Below, piece after piece: positions 49,972-60,030 of a stretch of 64,000 nucleotides of DNA. Below the pieces are notes generated by a model, which saw only the letters and a program-made list of their open reading frames with translations, searched no databases and had not been told where the DNA came from. This DNA comes from Haliscomenobacter hydrossis DSM 1100 (GTDB lineage Bacteria; Bacteroidota; Bacteroidia; Chitinophagales; Saprospiraceae). The DNA lies in the NCBI RefSeq assembly GCF_000212735.1, contig NC_015510.1:496001-560000 (forward strand), in the 5' to 3' direction. Each line of letters opens with the position of its first letter. Position 1 is the first letter of the stretch. Position numbers and translations under genes: made by a program.

Positions 49972-52689
49972 TTATTTCACCACCACAAATTTTTCGGTAG
50001 TAGCACCCTTTGCCGTTTGCAACAACAGCAAATAGATCCCTGGTTCATAGGAAGAAGTGTCCAATTCGTACCACTGTTCGCCAAGACCAGTTTGGTTCAC
50101 AATTGTATTGACCAGCCTTCCATCCAGGCCGCGCACATGGAGGTTGTACGCAACTTCAACGGGCAAACTGAGCTGTATGCGCATCCGGTAGGTCGCAGGA
50201 TTGGGGAAACACTTCATGCTGGGGGCATCAGCGATGTTTGGGCCCAATGAAGTTTGATCCGCCTTGCTGCTCAAGGTTGGCGCTTCTACCACACTCATGC
50301 TGCACGCCTGAATGGCCGCAATAAAGAAACTGCCTGGGGCAGCCCGGAAATTTTCTTTCAATTGGATGAAGTTCCCGGCGTGGTACACCACACTTTCCCC
50401 TGCCGCAATCGTTCCATCCGAAATGATGAAATCTTTGGCCAGGTAAAGGCCACTGGAGATGACTCCGGTGTGCATGACACTCGGTGGACAAGCCGTTCTG
50501 AGCAAATTGAAATAATCGGTCGTGTACATGCCCCGGCCATGACTGGCCGCCGCAACCAGGTGGTCGGAACTACGGTACTGCAACATATCCACCCGCACGT
50601 TGGCCAAACCGAAGGTATTGGTGGGAAACCATTCGGTTTTTGCACCCGCCAGGTCATCGCTTGTCCAAACCCCTAATTCGGTTGCGATTAGAGCCTGGTC
50701 AGCGTCGAAGGGGTGAAACAAGGCCCAACGCACGGGCATGTCCGGAAGGTCGCCCTCTACCGGAGTCCAACTTGTGCCTCCATCTTTGGTTTCAAAGATG
50801 CTGACGCGGCCGTAGGAAGAGGTAGTGGCCAGCATGTGGTTGTCGTTTCCCACTTCAATGTCGATGCACGAAACGTAGGTATTAAAGATGGAATCGAGTA
50901 GAGTAACCGTGGTCGCGCCGGGCTGGTTGGCATTGTCGATGCGCAAAATTCTTCCACCTGTGGTGCCCACCAGAATACGATGTGCCGTATTGGGCGATAC
51001 CTTGATGGTGCTGATTTGCCCTCCCCGGAGCTGTGTAATGCGGTCAAAGCTGGGGGCATTGCTTACTCCTATGTCGATTACCCGGCCCAGGGTATCCGGT
51101 CCATCCGAGCAATAAAGGATGTTGTTGGCATCATCGTAGTCGGAAGGGGTGATGAACAAAGCTGCCTTTTTTTCGGGCAAAATAGTGGTTGACGTAGCAA
51201 AACTATCCGTCGTCAGGAAAAAACGGCGATCCTGAGAACTGCTGATCTGGAGTTTGGCATTGTCCTGATCAACAAAACAAAATCCACCATCCGCTCCGGT
51301 AGGCTCATCCGTTGCACAGATTCCGGCACAGGTGAAGCGCTGGGTGCCATTGTCTTGGGTGCCACCGAGCATAAAATTGGAACCTGCTACCGGGTGCAGC
51401 GCCGTGGAATAAAACTGGGTAACGTTGTACCCGGTATTTTTAGGCGTTAAAACCGGATTTGCGTTGGTAGCATTCGTAGATCGATATACACCGCCATCGT
51501 TCCCAAAAACAACTTCATCGGAATTGCCGGGGCGATACACGATAGCATGGTGATCAACGTGGACATTGTTGGGTGCCTGCGTCCAGGTACTTCCACCATC
51601 CGCAGAATGGAACAAATTGACATCACCCAGCCAGATGCGGTTGGCGTTGTTGGGGTCAACGGCCATGATGAAGGCATACCAACAAACCTGCCCAAACCCG
51701 GCAGGACAAGTACGGGGTGTCCAGTTTTGGCCACCATCCATGGAGACAAATACATTGAGGCAACTGTCCACACTCGTCGCGGAATATGCGGCATAAACAA
51801 CGTTGGCATTGCCAGGAGCAGTGGCCAATTCGATCCGACCAATGTCCGTTGTGGGGAAATCGCTATCGCTGAGGCGGGTCCAGATATTGTTCCTGAATTG
51901 GTGAATACCGTCTCCGGTAACGGTAGCAAACACCGTACCATCGATGGCAATTTCGACGTCTTGCACGTTGCCGTTCAGCACGGGAGGCGCTGCCGCATTA
52001 AAATTGCCATTGGCATCCGCCGACCTGAACAAACCGGAAGAAGTAGCCACATAGAGCAATCCAGCGCTGTTGATCACAATTTTATTGATGGCATTAAAAC
52101 CCGCAATCAACAGTGGGAGTTGTTGCCAATTGTTTCCTCCATCCATTGAGCGCCAAATGCCCATTCCCCTTACTCCACCGGGAGGATATTGCCCTTCTTC
52201 TCCCGTTCCAAAAAACATGATATTGGGATTTACCGGGCTTTGTGCCAAGGTGGTAATGGCCAAATTGGAAAAATAATCATCGATGTTGACCCATACGGGC
52301 GCTACTGCATCAATATCATCAGTGCGCCAGAGACCACCGGATACACTGCCTGCCCAAACCCGTTTGGCAGTGGGGTCATTGGCGTCGATGAGCAAGGAAC
52401 GGGTACGGCCACCCACATTGCTGGGCCCTCGTTCATGCCAATAAATGGGGATAATGCCCGAGCGCAAATTGCTGGTTTTGCGGCGTTCACGGGCAATTCG
52501 GGCGGCATCGAGCAGGCGTTCCCGAGGCACCAGACCCGTGGCAGGGTCTCGGGTCATCAACCATTCCTGATAAAAGCGCCCTTTGATGGTTTGTTGCTCT
52601 GCTTCGGCTCGATCTATGCGGATGTTTTGACCATAACTGTGGACAAACAAACCAAGGACCAGCACCAGCGTATATGCTAACTGTTTCAT
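49972..52689 (-). CDS. T9SS-sorted BNR/sialidase-like propeller protein
   Basis: 905 residues. Signal peptide ends HSYGQ. Multiple BNR/Asp-box repeats (SMDGGNNWQQLP, SMDGGQNWTPR, SADGGSTWTQAP, TKDGGTSWTPV) form VPS10/sortilin-like propellers (about 80-720). The last 80 residues are a type A C-terminal sorting domain: CFPNPATYRMRIQL, then GLDGRLVNTIV and EPGIYLLLLQTAKGATTEKFVVVK. It is exported by the type IX system to the surface or medium. The next gene downstream in transcription order is unrelated; upstream, a repeat-rich protein ends 11 bp away, so they share an operon. Confidence 0.92.
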   Translation of the reverse strand: MKQLAYTLVLVLGLFVHSYGQNIRIDRAEAEQQTIKGRFYQEWLMTRDPATGLVPRERLLDAARIARERRKTSNLRSGIIPIYWHERGPSNVGGRTRSLLIDANDPTAKRVWAGSVSGGLWRTDDIDAVAPVWVNIDDYFSNLAITTLAQSPVNPNIMFFGTGEEGQYPPGGVRGMGIWRSMDGGNNWQQLPLLIAGFNAINKIVINSAGLLYVATSSGLFRSADANGNFNAAAPPVLNGNVQDVEIAIDGTVFATVTGDGIHQFRNNIWTRLSDSDFPTTDIGRIELATAPGNANVVYAAYSATSVDSCLNVFVSMDGGQNWTPRTCPAGFGQVCWYAFIMAVDPNNANRIWLGDVNLFHSADGGSTWTQAPNNVHVDHHAIVYRPGNSDEVVFGNDGGVYRSTNATNANPVLTPKNTGYNVTQFYSTALHPVAGSNFMLGGTQDNGTQRFTCAGICATDEPTGADGGFCFVDQDNAKLQISSSQDRRFFLTTDSFATSTTILPEKKAALFITPSDYDDANNILYCSDGPDTLGRVIDIGVSNAPSFDRITQLRGGQISTIKVSPNTAHRILVGTTGGRILRIDNANQPGATTVTLLDSIFNTYVSCIDIEVGNDNHMLATTSSYGRVSIFETKDGGTSWTPVEGDLPDMPVRWALFHPFDADQALIATELGVWTSDDLAGAKTEWFPTNTFGLANVRVDMLQYRSSDHLVAAASHGRGMYTTDYFNLLRTACPPSVMHTGVISSGLYLAKDFIISDGTIAAGESVVYHAGNFIQLKENFRAAPGSFFIAAIQACSMSVVEAPTLSSKADQTSLGPNIADAPSMKCFPNPATYRMRIQLSLPVEVAYNLHVRGLDGRLVNTIVNQTGLGEQWYELDTSSYEPGIYLLLLQTAKGATTEKFVVVK

Positions 52690-52700
52690 GGTTCGTGGTT

Positions 52701-54230
52701 TTAAGGTTTGTCCTTCGTTTCTACGGCGACTTTCAAGGCATCGATCTGCTTTTGTTGTTCCAGGATGATGAGCAAGAGTTGTTCTACTTTTTCAAGCAAC
52801 AAACGTTGGGTTTCTCCCAGCGCTACACTGCCTTGTGCTTCGAGCGCTTGTGCCGAGGGCATTCCCGGTAAATGATGGTTTTCGGCAATGAATTTTTTCC
52901 ATTCGCGCAAATCAGGGGTGGGATATTTAGGGTCAAAAACATAATCTGGCCAGTTTCCGCTGAGTTTGACCACTACTTCTTCGGCAATGATGCTCCCGCC
53001 TACGTAAAGTTCGTGACCTCCCGGTGTACTGGTGGTCGCAATGGCCACTTTACCGGTCAGGAAGGAATTTCCGGCAACCCCCAGATCTTTATTGACGTTG
53101 AGGTTTTCGCCGATGCCTGCACCGCCAGTTACCACCAATGCGCCGCTGGTCGCGTTGGTAGAGGCCGTATTGCCAATCACTTTGAGGCTGTTGTTGACGT
53201 TCAGGTTTCCACCTACGCCCACTCCTCCAGTTACGACCAATGCACCAGTGGTGGCATCGATCGAAGTTGTATTGTCGCTTATTTTGGTCACCCCACCGAT
53301 GCTGGCCGTTTTGCTCACGCTGAGGTCTTCGCCCACTTGTAAGTCCGTACCTATCGAGGCATCAGCGCCTATTTTGAGGTTCTTGGCAATGCCCACACCT
53401 CCAGCAACGACCAATGCTCCATTGGCAGGAGTGGTTGCCGCCGTAGTATTGTGCACGGTGGCGATTCCTTTCACGTCCAGGGTTGTTTCCACCCGAACAT
53501 CACCATTGACCTCCAAACTGGCGTTCGGTGCCTGGGTATTGATGCCAAACTTTCCATCTTTGGTAATGACCCCCCTGGGCAGATCACTGCTAATTAACAC
53601 TACGTTTTCGGCATTGCGCGAACCCAGGGTGTTTTTTACCGGGCCAACCACATTTCCTCCCACATGCCAATCCTGGCTGATGTTGTCGATGGTACATCTG
53701 CGTTTTTGTTCGGAAGTGGTGTGTGAATACACCGTAAAATAGCCGTAGGTTTTTCCTAAAATGTCGAGATCCTCCAAAGCTCCGGGCCAGGCGTTGATTG
53801 GACATCTGGAGAAAATTTCGGTCACACATACTTCTCCTCCAGGATCGCTCAATTTGAGGTAGGTATAGCTACCCAGCATCCCGGTGGGCAGACCTAAAGC
53901 ATTGATGCTCAGCAATTGGGCATTGTTCACTGCCGGAAATGAAGCGATCAAATTGCTTAACTTTCGGTCACTGTAGACATCCACAGTTACATTGTTTGCG
54001 CCGAAATAATACACTTCAATTTCTTCAAAAAAATCACCGAGACATTTACACGTGTCCACAATACAATCACTGGCAGCTGGTCCCGCACGCAAGCTGGCAT
54101 TTTCCGGATTGCTGGCTTTGCTTTTTAAGGCTAGTTCTTCAATGCTCAATTTTTCAGAAACGTCTTGGGCAGTTGCAAAAGGTAGAGAACAGAGTAAACA
54201 AAAAAGGAGTGGGAATAAAGCATTTTTCAT
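52701..54230 (-). CDS. Tail-fibre-like repeat protein with HLPGMPSA tail
   Basis: 509 residues with a signal peptide (FATAQ). Residues about 40-230 are a globular exported domain with several Cys (CIVDTCKCLGDFFEE). From about 225 three or more units of the type GALVVTGGVGVGGNLNVNNS repeat, a trimeric-fibre-like pattern. The end, FIAENHHLPGMPSAQALE, is a motif frequent in Bacteroidota surface proteins near S74-like domains, and is followed by a coiled-coil helix (LLLEKVEQLLLIILEQQKQIDAL). Probably a secreted trimeric fibre. Co-oriented with the T9SS protein 11 bp downstream. Confidence 0.8.
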   Translation of the reverse strand: MKNALFPLLFCLLCSLPFATAQDVSEKLSIEELALKSKASNPENASLRAGPAASDCIVDTCKCLGDFFEEIEVYYFGANNVTVDVYSDRKLSNLIASFPAVNNAQLLSINALGLPTGMLGSYTYLKLSDPGGEVCVTEIFSRCPINAWPGALEDLDILGKTYGYFTVYSHTTSEQKRRCTIDNISQDWHVGGNVVGPVKNTLGSRNAENVVLISSDLPRGVITKDGKFGINTQAPNASLEVNGDVRVETTLDVKGIATVHNTTAATTPANGALVVAGGVGIAKNLKIGADASIGTDLQVGEDLSVSKTASIGGVTKISDNTTSIDATTGALVVTGGVGVGGNLNVNNSLKVIGNTASTNATSGALVVTGGAGIGENLNVNKDLGVAGNSFLTGKVAIATTSTPGGHELYVGGSIIAEEVVVKLSGNWPDYVFDPKYPTPDLREWKKFIAENHHLPGMPSAQALEAQGSVALGETQRLLLEKVEQLLLIILEQQKQIDALKVAVETKDKP

Positions 54231-54524
54231 GACTTAGGTTTTTATAGGTTAACAGGTGTTGAATGCAGATTTGGGTCAAGTCTTATTTCATGAAAAAGCG
54301 AATACCGGGTAGGAACGGCTAAAGTGTGACGCGCTTTAAGCAATTGAAGTGTTACAGAATGGACGAGGTAATGGCAAAAACTTGCAGAGCAAAGTGCACT
54401 TTTTTTACATAAAAAACAAATATTATTTGTATTAATCTGAATCCATAAAAAGGAAGATTTGGAGATAGAAAATTATTTGTACTTTCGTTAGGCCAGTGCC
54501 ACTTTGGCATCAAAACAACACCTA

Positions 54525-55787
54525 ATGGAAGCCACACCTTACCCTAAGATTCGCTGGACGAGTCTACACAAAGTCATTTTTCGGTTTTTCGCGGTTTATT
54601 TTGCCCTCATCATCATTCCCAATCCATTCACCCTGCTGCCGGGAGAATACTGGTTCAAACTCATTCAATGGACCGGAAAACATATTTTGCATATTCCCTA
54701 TGCAATCACGGTTCAGCCCAATGGTAGCGGAGACACGACTTATAACTACGTTGAAGTGTTGTTAAACATCCTGGTTTCTTTAGTCATCGTCCTGATTTGG
54801 AGCATCCTGGATCGTCGGCGCAATGATTACCATAAACTCTATTACTGGTCACGGGTATTGGTGCGTTATTACTTGTTTTACACCATGTTGCAATACGGCT
54901 TCTTTAAAGTGATCCAATTGCAGTTTCCTTTTCCTTCGCAGATGAGGTTACTACAACCATTGGGCGATTTGTCCCCCATGGGTTTGGCCTGGAATTTTAT
55001 GGGCTATTCCAAAGGCTACAATTTTTTTGCTGGTTTTTTAGAAATTCTGGGCGGGTTTTTGCTTTGTTTTCGGCGCACCGCGACGCTGGGTGCATTGATC
55101 GTGTTTGCGGTAATGAGCAATGTGGTCGCCATGAATTTTTGTTACGATATTCCGGTCAAACTCTATTCCTTACATTTAGTGGGGATGGCCTTGTATGTCC
55201 TTTGGCCGGATGTCACTCGTTTGATCGATTTTTTTATCCTGAACGAACCCGCCTATGCCCGACGCTTCATTCCGGTCTTTGCTAAAAGCGGCTTGAATCT
55301 GGCCCGAACCCTGTTCAAAACCGTCTTCGTTGCCGGGCTAATGATTTACGTATTTGTGCAGGCTAAAGAATCTCAGCAAGCATATGGCGACAAAGCCCCC
55401 AAGCCACCACTGTATGGCATGTATGAAGTAGAAACCTTTGTACACAATGGCGACACCTTGGCGCCTTTGCGAACGGATACTTCGCGCTGGCACAAATTTG
55501 TCATCAGTTACAAGGATAGAGCGGCGGTGCGCATGGTCAATGATAGTGTGCGTGGTTTTGAGTTCAAGGTCGATACCCAAAAGCAAAGCATCCGCATGTC
55601 ACCCCAACGCGATACGTTGCAGAAATTCAGCTTGACCTATCAGCAGCCTACTGAAAATCAATTGGTATTGCAAGGGCATTCCAAACGAGACACCCTATAC
55701 ATCAAAATGCACAGCATTGACCGCAATCAGTTTTTGCTGGTGAAACGCGGCTTCAACTGGATCAATGAATTCCCGTTCAATCGCTGA
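54525..55787 (+). CDS. DoxX-like integral membrane protein
   Basis: 420 residues from the ATG at 54525 (another at 54504 is in frame). About six membrane helices between residues 20 and 285, including FAGFLEILGGFLLCFRRTATLGALIVFAVMSNVVAMNF, which matches DoxX/DoxD-like proteins. A soluble C-terminal domain (about 300-420) follows. DoxX relatives are linked to redox and sulfur metabolism, but the fusion with this soluble tail is not something I can name. The 54231-54524 interval has no gene. Confidence 0.75.
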   Translation: MEATPYPKIRWTSLHKVIFRFFAVYFALIIIPNPFTLLPGEYWFKLIQWTGKHILHIPYAITVQPNGSGDTTYNYVEVLLNILVSLVIVLIWSILDRRRNDYHKLYYWSRVLVRYYLFYTMLQYGFFKVIQLQFPFPSQMRLLQPLGDLSPMGLAWNFMGYSKGYNFFAGFLEILGGFLLCFRRTATLGALIVFAVMSNVVAMNFCYDIPVKLYSLHLVGMALYVLWPDVTRLIDFFILNEPAYARRFIPVFAKSGLNLARTLFKTVFVAGLMIYVFVQAKESQQAYGDKAPKPPLYGMYEVETFVHNGDTLAPLRTDTSRWHKFVISYKDRAAVRMVNDSVRGFEFKVDTQKQSIRMSPQRDTLQKFSLTYQQPTENQLVLQGHSKRDTLYIKMHSIDRNQFLLVKRGFNWINEFPFNR

Positions 55788-55829
55788 TGCGGGAAGCCAA
55801 GCAGTTCGGCAAATTAAATGATCCTTTAA

Positions 55830-55870
55830 TAGACTTGAGGCGAGTTGATAATCAACTCGCCTCAAGTCTA
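55830..55870. terminator. Perfect 20-bp hairpin between convergent genes
   Basis: TAGACTTGAGGCGAGTTGAT and its exact complement flank one base. The right arm contains the TAG stop of the minus-strand metZ-type gene, so it acts on both transcripts. Confidence 0.8.
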
Positions 55871-57040
55871 ATGTTGTGCACTACTTAACAAAGCCTGATC
55901 AATATCGGCAATGATGTCGTCGATGTATTCGAGTCCTACGGAAATACGCACGGTGCCGGGGTTGATCCCTACCGCCACCCGCTCTGCTTCGCTCAACTTG
56001 CTGTGTGTGGTCGATGCCGGATGGGTCACAATGCTGCGGGTATCGCCCAAATTGGAAGACAATGAACACATCTTTACGGCATTCAGAAAAGCACGCCCCT
56101 GTTCCAATCCACCCTTGACTTCAATGGTGACGATGCCCCCGCCCATTTTCATCTGTTTCAGCGCCAGCTCGTGTTGAGGATGAGAAGGCAGGAAAGGATA
56201 AATGGTTTTGGCGACTTCCGGGTGCTGTTCCAGGAATTGGGCCAACCGCAGCGCATTGCTGCAATGCCGCTCCATCCGTACGGCCAGGGTTTCCAAACTT
56301 TTGCTCAACAACCAGGCGTTGAAGGGAGACATGGCCGGGCCAGTGTGTCGACAAAAAAAGCGAATCGGTTCGATGAATTCGGTTTTGCCCACCACGATCC
56401 CGCCGAGTACGCGCCCTTGCCCGTCCATCCACTTGGTAGCAGAATGGACAATCAAATCAGCGCCATAATCATTTGGCGTTTGAATCACTGGCGTGGCAAA
56501 ACAATTGTCGATGTTGAAAATCAGGCCGTGCTTTTTGCACAGTTGTCCGGCTTTTTCCAAATCAACCAGGGCCAAACCCGGATTGGAAGGCGACTCCAGC
56601 ACCAGCATTTTGGTATTGGGCTGGATGGCTTGTTCCCAGTTGTCAATGTCATCCGGATCGACGTAAGTATGGCTGATCCCCCACTTGGGGAAAATTTGGG
56701 TCAAAATCTGGTGGGTAGATCCAAATACCGCCCGGGAAGCCAACACGTGGTCGCCAGAACGCAGCAAGGCCGCCATACTGGCAAATACCGCCGCCATGCC
56801 CGAAGCCGTAGCAAACCCATCCTCAACGCCTTCCATCTGGCAAACCTTGCTGATGAATTCGTCAACGCTAGGGTTGTTGTAGCGCGAATAAATGATGTCG
56901 TCGTTGAGTCCGGCAAAAGTATCCGCCATGAGCTCCGCATTGGGAAATGTGAAACTCGAAGTGAGGTACATGGCCGGGCTGTGCTCGCGGTAGTCGGTGC
57001 GGTCCATTTGACCGCGGATTGCCAGTGTTTCTGGATGCAT
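55868..57040 (-). CDS. metZ: O-succinylhomoserine sulfhydrylase-type PLP enzyme
   Basis: 390 residues of the Cys/Met metabolism PLP family. PLP Lys is in HSATKWMDGQGR (about residue 205). Substrate-side YSRYNNPSVDEF, SNPGLALVDLE, and THPASTTHSKLSEAE match family positions. It forms homocysteine directly from O-succinylhomoserine and sulfide in the cytosol. Cystathionine gamma-synthase is the closest alternative; the short C-terminus and GQGRVLGG favour MetZ. Its stop codon is inside the terminator stem. Confidence 0.85.
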   Translation of the reverse strand: MHPETLAIRGQMDRTDYREHSPAMYLTSSFTFPNAELMADTFAGLNDDIIYSRYNNPSVDEFISKVCQMEGVEDGFATASGMAAVFASMAALLRSGDHVLASRAVFGSTHQILTQIFPKWGISHTYVDPDDIDNWEQAIQPNTKMLVLESPSNPGLALVDLEKAGQLCKKHGLIFNIDNCFATPVIQTPNDYGADLIVHSATKWMDGQGRVLGGIVVGKTEFIEPIRFFCRHTGPAMSPFNAWLLSKSLETLAVRMERHCSNALRLAQFLEQHPEVAKTIYPFLPSHPQHELALKQMKMGGGIVTIEVKGGLEQGRAFLNAVKMCSLSSNLGDTRSIVTHPASTTHSKLSEAERVAVGINPGTVRISVGLEYIDDIIADIDQALLSSAQH

Positions 57041-57106
57041 GTTTGTAGATAAAAGCTAAGGTAAAAGTTTAGCACCCCGCCTGCGGCGGAAATTGATAAA
57101 CATAAT

Positions 57107-57188
57107 TTCACCACGAATTTCACAGATTTTCACAGATTTTTTCGTCCTCTCTAAAAAATCGGTGAAAATCTGTGAAACCTGTGGTAAA
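57107..57188. repeat. Low-complexity inverted repeat before the GH51 3' end
   Basis: TTCACCACGAATTTCACAGA words pair with TCTGTGAAACCTGTGGTAAA around a short loop. It lies between metZ (5' side) and the GH51 stop. Confidence 0.75.
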
Positions 57189-57207
57189 AGAAATAGTTAT
57201 TTTACCA

Positions 57208-58743
57208 TTACTTCAGCGCTAAAACTACCACTGAAAATGGCGGTACTTTCACCTTCAGCTGATTGTTGCTCAAAGTCGCTCCATTGTACGCAGCAGGTTT
57301 GATTTTTTCAGGATTTTCGAACGTGTTGTGATCCTGCAAAGTGGCCGCCGTCAAAATCCGACCATTCACGCTGGCGTACTTGGCACCACGCAAATCAATG
57401 CTGATTTCCTGAGCTTCCCGGGCATGGATATTGGTCAGTGAAATGTGGGTGACCCCCTCCTTATTTTTGGAAGCAGAACAAGTCAAGGCAGGCAATTGGC
57501 GATTGTCCAATTTGTATTGGTTCGTCTGAATCGTCAAAGGCAGCATCGTTGCCTCCTGATGCACATTGTACATTTCCATCACGTGGTAAGTGGGTGTCAA
57601 AATCATTTTTTCCTCTTTGGTGAGGATCACCGCCTGCAGTACGTTGACAATTTGAGCCAGGTTGGCCATTTTCACCCGCTCGCAATGGTTTTGGAAAATA
57701 TTCAGGGTCATGCCCGCCAGCACGGCGTCGCGCATGGTGTTTTGTTGGTACAAAAATGCGCCATTGGTGCCTGGTTCTACGTCGTACCAGCCGCCCCATT
57801 CGTCCACGATCAGGTCTACCCGTTTGTTGGGGTCGTACTTGTCCATGATGTTGCTGTGGCGGGTAACCAGTTCTTCCATTTGATAAGCCCGTTGCATGGT
57901 GGTGAAGTACTGATCTTCGGAAAAGGTGGTAGAAGGCCCTTTTTTATTCCAATCGATGACGGAATAGTGGTGCAGGGCAACGGCATCGAGCATGTTGTGG
58001 GGAATGTCCCGCATCAACACCTCCGTCCAGTTGTAATCCGCATCGCTGGCACCTGAGGCGATTTTGTACAGGCGGGTATTGCCCGTTGAAGTCATAAAGG
58101 TGGCGTATTGGCGGTAAATGTTGGCGTAGTACTCGGGCTTCATGTTGCCACCACAACCCCAGGCTTCGTTACCTAATCCCCAAAAACGCACATTCCAGGG
58201 CTTTTCACGACCATTTTCCTTACGCAATTTGGACATGGGGCTGACTCCGTCAAAATTGGTGTACTGCACCCAATCGGCCAATTCCTGAACCGTCCCACTG
58301 CCCACATTACCCGACAGGTAGGGTTCGGTGCCCAATTTCTCACACAAGTTCAAAAAATCGTGGGTACCAAAACTGTTGTTTTCGGTTACATTCCCCCACC
58401 AGGTGTTGACGATGGTGGGACGATTGGCCAATGGCCCAATACCGTCTTTCCAGTGGTAGGTGTCGGCAAAACAACCACCTGGCCAACGCAGGTTGGGTAT
58501 TTTGAGTTTGATCAAAGCGTCGATCACGTCTTTACGCACCCCATCTACCGTGGGGATTTTGGGGTTGTTTTCCCCCACATAAATCCCGTCGTAGATGCAA
58601 CGGCCCAGGTGTTCGGAAAAATGGCCGTAAATGTGCTTGCTAATGGTGTGTTTGCCAAGGTCGGCATTGAGTACGATCTGGTTTTGAGCGTACATGCTAA
58701 TGCTGCACAAAGTCAGCAGCAGTGTCAGATGTAGGTTTTTCAT
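57208..58743 (-). CDS. GH51 alpha-L-arabinofuranosidase
   Basis: 511 residues with a signal peptide (SMYAQ). The TIM barrel carries NLRWPGGCFAD, acid/base Glu193 in GLGNEAWG and nucleophile Glu315 in VDEWGGWYD, then a beta-sandwich end. It removes arabinose side chains from arabinan or arabinoxylan, probably in the periplasm. It faces metZ across a hairpin; no transporter is adjacent, so its substrate route is not visible here. Confidence 0.95.
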   Translation of the reverse strand: MKNLHLTLLLTLCSISMYAQNQIVLNADLGKHTISKHIYGHFSEHLGRCIYDGIYVGENNPKIPTVDGVRKDVIDALIKLKIPNLRWPGGCFADTYHWKDGIGPLANRPTIVNTWWGNVTENNSFGTHDFLNLCEKLGTEPYLSGNVGSGTVQELADWVQYTNFDGVSPMSKLRKENGREKPWNVRFWGLGNEAWGCGGNMKPEYYANIYRQYATFMTSTGNTRLYKIASGASDADYNWTEVLMRDIPHNMLDAVALHHYSVIDWNKKGPSTTFSEDQYFTTMQRAYQMEELVTRHSNIMDKYDPNKRVDLIVDEWGGWYDVEPGTNGAFLYQQNTMRDAVLAGMTLNIFQNHCERVKMANLAQIVNVLQAVILTKEEKMILTPTYHVMEMYNVHQEATMLPLTIQTNQYKLDNRQLPALTCSASKNKEGVTHISLTNIHAREAQEISIDLRGAKYASVNGRILTAATLQDHNTFENPEKIKPAAYNGATLSNNQLKVKVPPFSVVVLALK

Positions 58744-58880
58744 TGTTTACGTTTACGTCAGAATAATTGTAAAAATAACTTTTAAAGGGAAAGTGGCAAA
58801 AATTTTGGGGGGATTTAAAAAAAAGGGGGGCTTAAACTAAAACTACTAATTTACGCTGAGCATTTATTTATAAACATCTA

Positions 58881-59627
58881 TCACAGCACCCAATTTCTGC
58901 TTAAATAGAAGTTTTGAGTTGTGGTGTCCCTTTTTAGCCAATTGTACATTTGAAAATTTATCTTTATTAGGTCGTTTTCATTTTTGGGAATTGCCACCTT
59001 TATTTCCCCTAAATATGGCTCAATAATTTTCATACTACTGCTTGGAATCAGCTCCAATTGATGACTGCGTAAATCGTAGTTCTTTAAGATTCTGATCATG
59101 AACACCGCAGTATCACCTGGCTTCAATATCCGATTGTTGGTTTGTTCCCAAATATCGTAATCCTGGGAATACATACATTTGGTCATGAAATATGGGCTGA
59201 GTATACTTTCCAGCCTTTGAAGTAGCTCTAATTTGGGGCTTTCAAACATTTGATCTGCGGATTCCACCTTTAGTCTTTGCAAAATTTCGGCCTTCGAAAT
59301 AAATCCCTTTGCTGCCATTTGATTGAAAATAAAGCTGCGTAAATAATTTTTATCCGCTTCGGCCAAATCCTTTTGGCTGCTTATCACTCGGAGTTTATCA
59401 TAACTTACCATCAAGCTATCGAAAAAGCTTTTCATAAATTCTGAATCACGATAGTTAACATTCACTAAAAATTGATAATCAGCGATTTTTTCGTCCCATA
59501 ATCGGAACACCTCAGTTTCAGCGGCTTTGATTTTTTCATTTTTCCGCTCAATCAACTTGGACAGATATATGAAACTTATTCCAAAAATTAGGGTGGTTAT
59601 AAGTATTAGTGGCGTTTTCCTTTTCAT
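58881..59627 (-). CDS. Membrane-anchored hypothetical protein
   Basis: 248 residues. A single N-terminal helix (about 5-24) anchors the chain. The soluble part has several helices (MKSFFDSLMVSYDKLRVISSQKDL; SKAEILQRLKVESADQMF) and an end that reads as a beta domain (GDTAVFMIRILKNYDL, EPYLGEIKVAIPKNENDL). I recognise no family and see no catalytic motif. It may be a periplasmic chaperone-like or gliding-associated protein, but that is only a guess. The 58744-58880 gap is AT-rich and empty. Confidence 0.6.
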   Translation of the reverse strand: MKRKTPLILITTLIFGISFIYLSKLIERKNEKIKAAETEVFRLWDEKIADYQFLVNVNYRDSEFMKSFFDSLMVSYDKLRVISSQKDLAEADKNYLRSFIFNQMAAKGFISKAEILQRLKVESADQMFESPKLELLQRLESILSPYFMTKCMYSQDYDIWEQTNNRILKPGDTAVFMIRILKNYDLRSHQLELIPSSSMKIIEPYLGEIKVAIPKNENDLIKINFQMYNWLKRDTTTQNFYLSRNWVL

Positions 59628-59789
59628 CTTCTATTCATTTGTTCAAGTCATTTATTTAACGGAAGTAAACCGTTTAGTTACTAGGCAATTGAAAAAAACA
59701 CCAAATGGCCCATTTACAATTCAATCAACAGAGAGCCCAAGAAGATTCCTCTCAAGAATTATCCTATCTTTAAACCTCCCTTTAAAAAC

Positions 59790-59879
59790 CTACACTTTTC
59801 GCCCGATGGGAAATGGGTGATTTTTCGAGCGAATTTTGAGGGCATGAGCCAAATCTATGCGGTGGAGATTTTATTGTAA
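59790..59879 (+). pseudogene. Remnant of a TolB/PD40-type propeller gene
   Basis: The frame reads LHFSPDGKWVIFRANFEGMS then QIYAVEILL and stop. FSPDGKWVIF is a PD40 blade of TolB-like propellers. No start or further blades are seen, so this is the degraded 3' end of a lost gene. Nothing else is found in 59628-60030 apart from TACTTTTG (60002-60009), a candidate -7 box for the sulfatase. Confidence 0.5.
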
Positions 59880-60030
59880 AAAACATAAAATTCAGCAAAA
59901 GTGATGGTTGGTTTGACCGTATACACCCTCAATTGGCAGATGTAACCCTTTTTAAGTTTCCCTTGATCTCCTATATTTGGAGTTGATCTGCGATACACCT
60001 TTACTTTTGATACACACTATAATTTACCCA

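Noticed and set aside
56171-57052. Plus-strand ORF of 293 codons opposite metZ
   Set aside because: Composition and position mark it as a shadow of the PLP enzyme gene.
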